The position numbers and the translations under genes are program-made. Shown here piece by piece: positions 16,684 to 23,976 of a stretch of DNA of 64,000 bases. The DNA is taken from positions 62,001-126,000 of the forward strand of contig CAYTVL010000002.1 in the NCBI GenBank assembly GCA_964441775.1, written 5' to 3'. Below the pieces are notes generated by a model. The model did not search any database and was not told the origin of the DNA. It saw nothing but the letters and a program-made list of their open reading frames with translations. Each line of letters begins with the position of its first letter. Within the stretch, counting starts at the first letter, position 1. Source of the stretch: SYOC01 sp964441775. Lineage in GTDB: Bacteria; Desulfobacterota; Binatia; Bin18.

Positions 16684-16788
16684 TCACTTCAGCCCCGCCT
16701 TGCGCCACGCGGCAAGCAGACGTTCTAAGTTCGCTGGATTTTTGAAGGGAAAATTCTGCTTGAACACCTCTAGAGAAGCATTGGGATT
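16684..16788 (-). pseudogene. C-terminal remnant of a third cyclase/TPR paralogue
   Basis: The last 34 codons (NPNASLEVFKQNFPFKNPAN, then the shared ending LERLLAAWRKAGLK) match the end of the two intact cyclase/TPR proteins (LAALRKAGLK). Upstream of about 16790 the similarity stops abruptly, although the frame stays open to 16938. With the N-terminal remnant at 18030-18116, this marks the far ends of a degraded copy whose interior was replaced by other DNA. Confidence 0.72.
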
Positions 16789-16965
16789 GTGTATCGGGTC
16801 ATTGTCATAGTGCGACAGCAATTCGCGGACAGTTAATAATGGTTTTTCACGCCTAGTCTGTGCATCAGCGACGAATTTGTGTCTGCAAATTGCGGGCGCA
16901 TAGTAACAACGACCCGATACCCAGTTCTTAAAGATCATGTTTCAAAAATGGACAAACTTTCTTTT

Positions 16966-17853
16966 TCAAGCCACCTGTTCAAAATCAAGTGCAAATTCAC
17001 CAATCCGCTTGCGAGCCCGGAAAATCTGCGCAGATGGCAGTTTCTGTTTAGCCTCGAAAATTACATCGTCTGCTGTCTGCTTAGATACGCTTAACCCTAG
17101 GAAAATCCGAGTAATCGCTTTCGCTGGGATAGGACAGCGATGAATTTTCATTCTCGTCTCATCATTCTTCCACATCAACCGCCACTCGTTTTCATGTGCC
17201 CACACATCGCTTTTGATCTTCGTAATCTCGTCGAAGTGTTCTTCCAGCTGACTCTTTTTGCTGCCTTGTATCTTACTATCCGGACCCTCTGTGCCTTGTT
17301 TAAGGAACTCAATAAAAGCCTCACATGTTACTCGTGGAATTTCTTTCCTGTACTTCATCGGAAACCACACTTCATGGGAGTTGAGGTTTGGGTCTTCTGT
17401 GGGCTGTTTGAGAGCCGCACTGCTCAATTCTTCTGAAGCGAATTCTATCGCAATGCCTCGATGCCCCTTTCCGTAATGTCCCCACATATAGAGGTTCTCT
17501 TGAGGATGAATGCCATCTTGAGGGCCACTCGTCGAAAACACAAATATTTGCTGCCGTAGCAAATCGAGCTCTTTCCTAACTGCTTCAATCGCCGATAGCC
17601 AATGTTCGGACGGAAGCTGTTTTAACCAGGATACTTTGTCAGGGTGATTTTCTTTTATATAGTTAAGGAGATTTTGGTGACTGTCGCCAAAGTCGGTTTC
17701 AAAAAAGAGATAGGGATCAAATGGGTCGTTGAGCCTCGACACATGAACAAAGGTGATTTGTTGAGTAGCGAGTGTTTCTAAGGCATAGTCCGGATTTCCA
17801 TAAAAGCGGGTGACACGGGCTGGCGGTAATGTACTGTTTGTGTGTTTAGTCAT
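16966..17853 (-). CDS. DUF2971 family protein
   Basis: A 295-residue protein with the DUF2971 layout: an opening Arg/Phe/Tyr motif (VTRFYGNPDYALETL), a central segment with MWGHYGKGHRGIAIEF, and a later HENEWRLMW motif. These proteins occur in many bacteria, often near defence or mobile genes, with no established biochemical role. It lies between the two remnants of a broken cyclase paralogue, beside a resolvase fragment, so it was probably carried in by an insertion. Its base composition looks more AT-rich than its neighbours. Confidence 0.8.
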   Translation of the reverse strand: MTKHTNSTLPPARVTRFYGNPDYALETLATQQITFVHVSRLNDPFDPYLFFETDFGDSHQNLLNYIKENHPDKVSWLKQLPSEHWLSAIEAVRKELDLLRQQIFVFSTSGPQDGIHPQENLYMWGHYGKGHRGIAIEFASEELSSAALKQPTEDPNLNSHEVWFPMKYRKEIPRVTCEAFIEFLKQGTEGPDSKIQGSKKSQLEEHFDEITKIKSDVWAHENEWRLMWKNDETRMKIHRCPIPAKAITRIFLGLSVSKQTADDVIFEAKQKLPSAQIFRARKRIGEFALDFEQVA

Positions 17854-17866
17854 CGCCCCGTCCTTA

Positions 17867-18028
17867 TTATCTTCCTGTTCCTAGTGTTGCGTACAACGTC
17901 GACCGCGCCACTTTAAATGATTGCGCCACATGCGCCGGGCTTTCACCGCCTTCGATTAGTTTCCGAGCGTGAGTAATTTGTTGCGGCGTGAGCTTCGGCT
18001 TGCGCCCCAACTTCACCCCGCGTTTGAT
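17867..18028 (-). pseudogene. 3' fragment of a serine recombinase (resolvase/invertase)
   Basis: Read on the - strand the fragment encodes IKRGVKLGRKPKLTPQQ, then ITHARKLIEGGESPAHVAQS and a short tail (FKVARSTLYATL) to a TAA at 17867. This is the DNA-binding helix-turn-helix end of Tn3/Hin-type resolvases. The catalytic domain is absent. It joins the N-terminal piece of the broken cyclase at about 18029 in a different frame, marking a recombination junction. Confidence 0.78.
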
Positions 18029-18029
18029 G

Positions 18030-18116
18030 GCGGCTGAAGCCCACGATGTCGGTGAACATAATCGCCGCCAGCCGACGCGTTTCCGGGCCTCGCGGTGTGT
18101 TTGCCTCCGCGCTCAT
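18030..18116 (-). pseudogene. N-terminal remnant of a cyclase paralogue
   Basis: From an ATG at 18116 the - strand encodes MSAEANTPRGPETRRLAAIM followed by FTDIVGFSR, matching the first ~29 residues of the cyclase at 23977 (which also begins MSAE and carries the first metal Asp). Similarity ends exactly where the resolvase fragment begins. This piece and the C-terminal piece at 16684-16788 are co-oriented and define a third, destroyed copy. Confidence 0.78.
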
Positions 18117-18240
18117 GAGGGCAATTATGTGACGCGTGCTATATAAATGTCAAACCAGAATGCCAGCCATCATGGTGCTGGCGTCTTTTCTCCTCCTTTG
18201 GTAGAAGGAACCACTCGATTTGCATGCAAGGAGGGCTTTT

Positions 18241-19389
18241 ATGCCTCACGAAAAACTTGGACCCATCGTTGACGCCGACGGGCATATTTTGGAACCCCCT
18301 GATCTGTGGCTCAACTACATCGATCCACAGTACCGGGACCGCGCCATTCGTATTGACCATGATGAAAAAGGCTGGGAGGTGTTGATGTTTGATAACAAGC
18401 CAGCCGAAGTGGTGCGGGGCACGCTCGGCGCGCTTGGCGGCGTCGGGATGGATGCCGAGGAACTCTTGACTCCGGGAAAAAAGACTTACATGGATGGCTG
18501 TCCGCTCGGCAGTTATGATCCGAGAGCGCGTCTGCAACTCATGGATGAGGAGGGCATCGATATCGCGCTGCTGTATCCGACCATCAGCATCTTTTGGGAA
18601 GGGTGGGTGAAAGACCCCAAGCTCGCCACCGCCTACACCCGCGCTTACAATCGCTGGCTCGATGACTTTTGCAGCTACGACAAGAAACGGCTTTTTCCCG
18701 TGGCGCATATCTCGCTGATTGATCCCGAGGGCGCCGTTGAGGAAACCATTCGCGCCAAGAAAGACGGCTGTGTCGGGGTGTTCTTGTCGCCGGATATGGT
18801 AGCGCGCGGCTGGAAACATTTTGATGATCCCTCGTTCGTGCGCTTCTGGGAAACCGTACAGGACCTCGACCTGCCAGTTGGTTTTCACGTCATCGTCCGC
18901 GATGAGCCGTCGTGGAAGGAATGGATTCGTACGGACGCCGACTTCGGCCTGTTCAACTTCTCGTTTCTGGCGATTGACGTGATGGCCGCGTTTACGCAGA
19001 TGATGTCGCTGGCGATGTTTGAAAAATATCCGCGTATGAAATGCACGGTGCTAGAGTCCGGCGCCAACTGGATTTCCGCGTGGCTCGACCGCATGGATCA
19101 CAAGTACATTCCCATGAAGAGCCGCACGAAACTGAAAATGAAACCGAGTGAATATTTTTATCGCCAGTGTGTCGTGTCGGCTGATCCCGATGAAACGATG
19201 ACAGCGCCGATGGTCGAACATATGGGCGCGGACTATTTTGTGTGGGCCTCAGATTATCCCCACATTGACTCGTCGTTTGGTGTGGCGAAAGAAATTAAAG
19301 AGCGTATTGAGTCGCTGCCGCTTGAGGCGCAGCGCAAAGTGCTGGGCGGTAACGCGATCCGGTTCTATAACTTGCCGGTCGGGATGTGA
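18241..19389 (+). CDS. Amidohydrolase-2 family metal-dependent hydrolase/decarboxylase
   Basis: The 382-residue TIM-barrel protein has the N-terminal metal motif D13-G-H15 (VDADGHILEP) and a late metal-ligand region FVWASDYPHIDSSFG near residues 335-349. This pattern is typical of the amidohydrolase-2 group, which includes ACMSD-like decarboxylases and lactone hydrolases of aromatic or ring-cleavage pathways. The ATG at 18241 follows AAGGAGG seven bases upstream; an earlier in-frame start would place that site inside the gene. A second, longer amidohydrolase lies at 25971. The substrate is not determined. Confidence 0.85.
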   Translation: MPHEKLGPIVDADGHILEPPDLWLNYIDPQYRDRAIRIDHDEKGWEVLMFDNKPAEVVRGTLGALGGVGMDAEELLTPGKKTYMDGCPLGSYDPRARLQLMDEEGIDIALLYPTISIFWEGWVKDPKLATAYTRAYNRWLDDFCSYDKKRLFPVAHISLIDPEGAVEETIRAKKDGCVGVFLSPDMVARGWKHFDDPSFVRFWETVQDLDLPVGFHVIVRDEPSWKEWIRTDADFGLFNFSFLAIDVMAAFTQMMSLAMFEKYPRMKCTVLESGANWISAWLDRMDHKYIPMKSRTKLKMKPSEYFYRQCVVSADPDETMTAPMVEHMGADYFVWASDYPHIDSSFGVAKEIKERIESLPLEAQRKVLGGNAIRFYNLPVGM

Positions 19390-19457
19390 GTAGCGCTCCG
19401 GGCGAGGAGTGTAGAGAATACGCTCCTTCGCCTTCTCCATTCGGTTGATTTTGAAAA

Positions 19458-20453
19458 TTACTCCCCTACAAACCAGCGACGCGGATTATCCACCAGCATG
19501 GTCTTGATCTTCGCATCGCTGACGCCGGCTTCTTTCATCTTGGGAATCAGGTTTTTGAACAGATGAGTTGGCTGCCAGTTGGCGAGGAGCGACTGTGACG
19601 ACGGGGGGGCTACCATCGCGCGTCCCTTAAAGCAGCCGACGGAGTCGTGCGACAGCACAATCTGTTTTTCATACCCGATCCCGCACAAGCCAATGACCGT
19701 CGCCAAGCGGAGCTTGTCCGAAAGGATGATTTCCAAGCCGAAGCGGTCACAGCCGACATACGCGCCTTTATCCATGATCGAAGCGTGATACGCGAGGTTG
19801 GAGGTGTCGCCGGTATGACCGACGATGACCTGCTTTGGACCCACCCCTTCTTCGGCGAAGATGGCAAGCTGTTCCAGGCCGAGCATGGCCTCGTCCGTAT
19901 GCGTGGTAATGGGCGCCCCGGTTGCCTTGGACGCCCGCGCGGCGGCGCGCAAACACATTTCTTCATACGGGGTAATGTGTGGCCGTCCGAGTGCATTCTT
20001 TAAGACGCCGGTCGCGCATTTGATGAACGCTGGTTTGATGCCGGTGTCGCCAACACCGTCGGTGAGTTCTTGTGCGTAGAGGTCAGTGATTTCGTTGACC
20101 CCGGTCGCGCCGATTTCGTGATAAAACTTGAAGTACGTGCCGCCGAGATCTTCTTTGTAGAGCCCGGTGGCGCAGATCACGCGCAAGCCGGATTTGGACG
20201 AGGCTTCCGCCATGAACTCTACGTCTCGGCCAATATCGGACGGGCAGGGGTCCATGAAGGTGTTGACGCCGATGGATTTCAATTCCTGCATGCGGTCCAC
20301 GCAGACCTTCATCGCTTCGTCGCGTTTGAACCCTTTGATGACAATGCTGTCCGCTTCCCAACCGGCCCAGGCGATCAGCAGATGCTCGTGGACCAAAGTG
20401 GTCCCCAACTCTTGTGGGGTGCAGGTTCCGGTGACGGTATTGATTTTTTGCAT
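19458..20453 (-). CDS. Phosphotriesterase-family metal hydrolase (lactonase/PTE-like)
   Basis: A 331-residue TIM barrel with the full binuclear-site set of the PTE family: H22 and H24 in VHEHLL, bridging K145 (FIKCATG), H185 (THTDEAM), H213 (VGHTGDT) and D270 (VLSHDS). Family members hydrolyse lactones or organophosphates. The start ATG follows AGGAGGAAGG. The neighbouring acylphosphatase gene is 18 bp upstream on the same strand, suggesting co-transcription. It is convergent with the amidohydrolase, separated by only 68 bp. Confidence 0.88.
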   Translation of the reverse strand: MQKINTVTGTCTPQELGTTLVHEHLLIAWAGWEADSIVIKGFKRDEAMKVCVDRMQELKSIGVNTFMDPCPSDIGRDVEFMAEASSKSGLRVICATGLYKEDLGGTYFKFYHEIGATGVNEITDLYAQELTDGVGDTGIKPAFIKCATGVLKNALGRPHITPYEEMCLRAAARASKATGAPITTHTDEAMLGLEQLAIFAEEGVGPKQVIVGHTGDTSNLAYHASIMDKGAYVGCDRFGLEIILSDKLRLATVIGLCGIGYEKQIVLSHDSVGCFKGRAMVAPPSSQSLLANWQPTHLFKNLIPKMKEAGVSDAKIKTMLVDNPRRWFVGE

Positions 20454-20471
20454 ACCTTCCTCCTCTTGCCT

Positions 20472-20744
20472 TTAGTATTTAATTGAAAATTCAACAAACT
20501 CTCCCGTAGCCGCTTGTCTCTCGATTTTGACATCAGTAACATGGGCTGCAGGTGGACCTTTCTGGCTCCACGCGATCAGTTGGGCAAGCTGAGCCTCTTC
20601 TCCTTCAGCGACAATTTCGACGTTGCCGTCCGGGCAATTCCGCACCCAACCCTTGAGTACGAGCTGACGAGCGCGGTCTCGCGCGGCGGCGCGGTAGTAT
20701 ACTCCTTGGACTCGCCCCTGCACGATCACGTGAATCCGTTCCAT
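20472..20744 (-). CDS. acyP: Acylphosphatase
   Basis: The 90-residue protein matches acylphosphatase: GRVQGVYYRAAARD contains the phosphate-binding loop with catalytic R18, and N36 lies in GWVRNCPDGNVEI. It hydrolyses the carboxyl-phosphate bond of acyl phosphates and is a small cytoplasmic enzyme. Length and both catalytic residues are canonical. It is followed at 18 bp by the PTE-family gene. Confidence 0.93.
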   Translation of the reverse strand: MERIHVIVQGRVQGVYYRAAARDRARQLVLKGWVRNCPDGNVEIVAEGEEAQLAQLIAWSQKGPPAAHVTDVKIERQAATGEFVEFSIKY

Positions 20745-20844
20745 ATTCTTGGCTCTTTACCGTAGTTTCTCAATTGGTGCGAGCCTCCCCTCTTGCTGTG
20801 GCGCGAGAAACCCTGCATGTGTCGAAGCGAAGGAGCCGTAACGT

Positions 20845-21894
20845 ATGGGGAAGGGTGGACATAGGAGAGCCGAATTGGTGTGGCCAGGAAAATATGCCGA
20901 GGATGGAACTGTGCAAACTGGCCCCAGTCCAGAGCTACAGCTCATGACGCGTGCTCAGTTTGCTGCTGTAGGCGATGAATCCTCTTCTCAGGAATCGTGG
21001 CGCAATCAATTGATCTGGGGCGACAATCTGCCGGTCATGGACGCGCTCTTGCAAGAGTACGCTGGCGCGATCGACTTGATGTACATTGACCCACCGTTTG
21101 CAACTGGCGGGAGTTTTTTTCTCGCTTCCGCTGAGCCTGCTTACGAGGACACCTGGGGGCAAGGATTGTCGAATTATTTATCCATGCTCTGGCCCCGGCT
21201 GCAGCGCATGTACGCGTTGTTGCGTCCTACTGGCAGCATCTACGTCCATATTGGCTGGGAGGTAAACGCACACGTCCAACTGCTTATGAATGAAATCTTC
21301 GGGACCGAGTGTTTGCAGAACATCATTGTCTACAATTATGGCAAGTTTCATCATGCCAAGACGCGTTGGAAACGCGACTTCGATGTGTTGTTATTTTATT
21401 CGAAAGATCCGCGCCAATGGACGTTTAATCATGACGCTGTTCTTGACGCCTATCACGAGCGAACGGAAATTCGCTTTGACAAAAAAGACGAAAACGGCAA
21501 ACGTTACAAGATCGTGAAAGGACGGCGCGTATATCGACAGGAAGGTGTCACACCTTCGAGCGTGTGGCGTCTCTCGAATCTTCAACTCAATGCGGCGGAA
21601 GCTGTCGGCTATCCCACGCAAAAGACCGAAGCCCTACTGATAAAAATCATTGCCGCTTCATCGAATCCTGGCGACTTGGTAGCAGACTTCTTCTGTGGAT
21701 CAGGCACGACACTGGCTGTGGCGGAGAAGCTGGGACGTCGCTGGATAGGCTGCGACCTCGGGCAACCAGCGATTCAAGTGGCGCAAAAACGACTGCTCGC
21801 CATTCCTGAACGACGTGCGTTTGATGTGCGTGAGTTAGCGACAAAGTCTGCGGCAATTGTAGAAAAGGAGCGCGATCATGAATACGACCGCTGA
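20845..21894 (+). CDS. Site-specific DNA methyltransferase (amino-group, beta class), orphan
   Basis: A 349-residue protein. The catalytic motif DPPF is at 82-85 and the SAM-binding motif FFCGSGTT lies near 282-289, i.e. catalytic before SAM motif, the beta-class order of N6-adenine/N4-cytosine methyltransferases. A canonical PTQK-type motif (YPTQKTEALL) precedes the SAM motif. No restriction endonuclease gene is visible on either side, so it is either an orphan methylase or part of a defence set encoded elsewhere. The target site cannot be read from the sequence. The gene overlaps the following FAD oxidoreductase gene by 17 bp. Confidence 0.87.
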   Translation: MGKGGHRRAELVWPGKYAEDGTVQTGPSPELQLMTRAQFAAVGDESSSQESWRNQLIWGDNLPVMDALLQEYAGAIDLMYIDPPFATGGSFFLASAEPAYEDTWGQGLSNYLSMLWPRLQRMYALLRPTGSIYVHIGWEVNAHVQLLMNEIFGTECLQNIIVYNYGKFHHAKTRWKRDFDVLLFYSKDPRQWTFNHDAVLDAYHERTEIRFDKKDENGKRYKIVKGRRVYRQEGVTPSSVWRLSNLQLNAAEAVGYPTQKTEALLIKIIAASSNPGDLVADFFCGSGTTLAVAEKLGRRWIGCDLGQPAIQVAQKRLLAIPERRAFDVRELATKSAAIVEKERDHEYDR

Positions 21895-23065
21895 TATCGT
21901 TGTGATTGGCGGAGGAGTGACCGGGGCGAGCCTTGCTTATCATCTCGCCAAGGCGCGCTTGCAGGTGGTGTTGTTGGAGAAAAAGCATCTCGGCGCTGGC
22001 GGGACCGGGAAGTCGACCGCGATTGTCCGTATGCACTACGAGAATGAACCTGAGACACGCCTGGCGTGGGCGAGTTTTCGCACCTATGCCCATTTCGCTG
22101 ATGTGGTCGGCGGAGACTGTGGCTTCGTGCGTTGTGGAGTGTTGTGGCTAGTGGAACAGGACAATGTCGAAAATCTCAAGGCGAACGTCGCCATGCACAA
22201 ACGGATCGGCGTCAATTCCCGTGTTGTGAGTGCTCAGGAAGTGCAAGAGATCGAACCTGCCTGCGCTCTTGGTGGTGTCGCCGCAGGAGCATACGAGCCG
22301 GACAGCGGCTATGCTGATCCTTTATTAACGGTGTTGACTTTCGCTCGACGAGCTCAGGAACTTGGCGCGGAATTGCGCGAAGGCGTCTCGGTGACAAACG
22401 TGTTGACCGACACCAGTCGCATACGTGGCGTAACCACGGACCAAGGAACGATCGAGTCACCCATCGTGATTAACGCTGCCGGCTGTTGGGCGGCAAATTT
22501 GGGGCGTATGGTCGGGCTGACGATTCCGATTGTGGTTGAGCGCAATCAGATTGGCCTCTTTCGTCAACCGCGCGAGGTGTTGCGTCGCCACTGCGTCGTC
22601 GCCGACATTGGCGTCGGTATGTATTTCAAGCCGGAGGATGGGCTCTCGACCGTAGTTGGCGCGGGTGCTGGAGAAGAAGGAGTTGATCCGGACGCATACA
22701 ATGAGACGGTTGATGAGGACTTCCCCCAATTTGCCCGCCGGAAAATAAGCCAACGCGCCCCGGCTTTTCAGCGAGCCGTGTCCCGTGGCGGTTGGAGCGG
22801 CATCTACGATATGACTCCTGATGGGAAGGCGATTTTGGGGCAAGCTGGGCCGGAGGGATTTTATCTGGCCTGTGGGTTATCCGGCACGGGCTTTAAGAAA
22901 GCGCCGGCGATTGGACAGTGTCTGACAGAATTGATCACACAGGGCCAAAGCACGAGCGTTGATTTGAGCCCGTTTCGCTTGAGTCGCTTTGCTGAAGGCA
23001 AGCCGCTACACGGACAGCATGAGTATGGCGAAGGCAAGCATTTTTGGCAGGCTGGGGAGGACTAA
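21878..23065 (+). CDS. FAD-dependent oxidoreductase (DAO/sarcosine oxidase-like)
   Basis: The 395-residue protein starts with a Rossmann fingerprint (VVIGGGVTGASLAYHL, GxGxxG at about 9-14) and has a late FAD-binding region with GFYLACGLSGTGFKKAPAIG. This is typical of the DAO superfamily: sarcosine, dimethylglycine or D-amino acid oxidases and dehydrogenases. It oxidises an amine or amino acid, but the substrate is unknown. The start codon lies within the end of the DNA methyltransferase gene (17-bp overlap, ribosome-binding site AAAAGGAG inside it), an unexpected pairing. Confidence 0.87.
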   Translation: MNTTADIVVIGGGVTGASLAYHLAKARLQVVLLEKKHLGAGGTGKSTAIVRMHYENEPETRLAWASFRTYAHFADVVGGDCGFVRCGVLWLVEQDNVENLKANVAMHKRIGVNSRVVSAQEVQEIEPACALGGVAAGAYEPDSGYADPLLTVLTFARRAQELGAELREGVSVTNVLTDTSRIRGVTTDQGTIESPIVINAAGCWAANLGRMVGLTIPIVVERNQIGLFRQPREVLRRHCVVADIGVGMYFKPEDGLSTVVGAGAGEEGVDPDAYNETVDEDFPQFARRKISQRAPAFQRAVSRGGWSGIYDMTPDGKAILGQAGPEGFYLACGLSGTGFKKAPAIGQCLTELITQGQSTSVDLSPFRLSRFAEGKPLHGQHEYGEGKHFWQAGED

Positions 23066-23066
23066 A

Positions 23067-23115
23067 AAGTCAAAAGGCAAAGGGCAAAAGCCTGTCCTGA
23101 GCGCAGTCGACGGAG
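23067..23115. repeat. Word-type intergenic repeat (AAAAGGC/AAAGGGC) and GTCCTGAGCG phrase
   Basis: The spacer reads GTCAAAAGGCAAAGGGCAAAAG and then CCTGTCCTGAGCGCAGTCGA. The 12-mer TCAAAAGGCAAA recurs in the spacer at 35316-35350. The reiterated near-heptamer structure resembles the short tandem word repeats known from cyanobacterial intergenic DNA. Confidence 0.5.
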
Positions 23116-23159
23116 CAAAAGTACAGAACAGGAGCAGCGGGAATCTAGTTCTTCCTTGC

Positions 23160-23873
23160 TTACTTCGCATCGTGGAAGATAATGCCGAGCGTGTAACGTG
23201 TCCCGGACGTCACGCGACTAACCCCGTGCCGCATTTGTGCACGATAATAACCACGCTTGCCTTGGGCTGGCCGAAAGCGTGTGGTGAAAATAATCATTTC
23301 TCCTTGCTTTGGTAAAATCGCTTCACCCCGCGATTGGGCGCGTGGTTGCTGCTCAACAAGAAGAAACTCGCCGCCTGTGTAATCCTGGCCTGGTTGACCG
23401 AGAAAACACGTAATCTGCAAAGGAAAGACGATCTCGCCGTAGAGATCTTGGTGTAAACAATTGTAACCTTCCGCTTCGTAGCGGAGCAGCAGCGGAGTAG
23501 GGCGTGTCTGCTCGTGTGCATGGCAATGGGCCAGAAACGTGGAGAGTTGCGCGGGAAAGCGATCAGACACGCGTAAGGCCTGCATCCACTCATTGGCTAG
23601 AGCGGCAAGTGGAGAATACAGATGCGTGCGGAGATCCTGCACGAGCGACGGTAACGGGCTGGCGAAGTATTTATATTCGCCAATGCCGAAACGATGCCGT
23701 TCCATCACGATGCGGCTGCGAAATTTTTCCTTGTCAGGGTAAAGCGCGATCAAATCGGCGCATTCCTGCGACGTGAGTACGGGCGGGGTTTTAGCGTAGC
23801 CGCGTTCCCAGAGCGACTGCTCAAATGATGGCCAGTCGAGAGAGGTGAGACGGTCAAGAAGTATCGTCTGCAT
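23160..23873 (-). CDS. 2-oxoglutarate/Fe(II)-dependent dioxygenase
   Basis: A 237-residue protein with a double-stranded beta-helix fold. The iron-binding HxD is H141-D143 (NCLHQDLYGE), the distal His is H216 (MRHGVSRV), and R226 (SGTRYTLGI) is the probable 2-oxoglutarate-binding Arg, all in canonical order. Relatives hydroxylate protein Pro residues, alkylated nucleobases or small molecules. There is no operon partner: it is convergent with the FAD oxidoreductase and divergent from the cyclase at 23977. The natural substrate is unknown. Confidence 0.85.
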   Translation of the reverse strand: MQTILLDRLTSLDWPSFEQSLWERGYAKTPPVLTSQECADLIALYPDKEKFRSRIVMERHRFGIGEYKYFASPLPSLVQDLRTHLYSPLAALANEWMQALRVSDRFPAQLSTFLAHCHAHEQTRPTPLLLRYEAEGYNCLHQDLYGEIVFPLQITCFLGQPGQDYTGGEFLLVEQQPRAQSRGEAILPKQGEMIIFTTRFRPAQGKRGYYRAQMRHGVSRVTSGTRYTLGIIFHDAK

Positions 23874-23976
23874 ATTCTGGACTGAAACCTACTGGGAATA
23901 CAGAAGGATGACAACTATAGACCGTGACGCTTGGACCATTTGACAACGAGGAAGAGCCCGGCGCATAATCGCTCGC

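Noticed and set aside
16789..16938. Extension of the cyclase C-terminal remnant as a complete small gene of 84 codons
   Set aside because: Only the last 34 codons have a counterpart; the upstream part has no similarity or good ribosome-binding site, so a fusion ORF left by a rearrangement is the simpler view.
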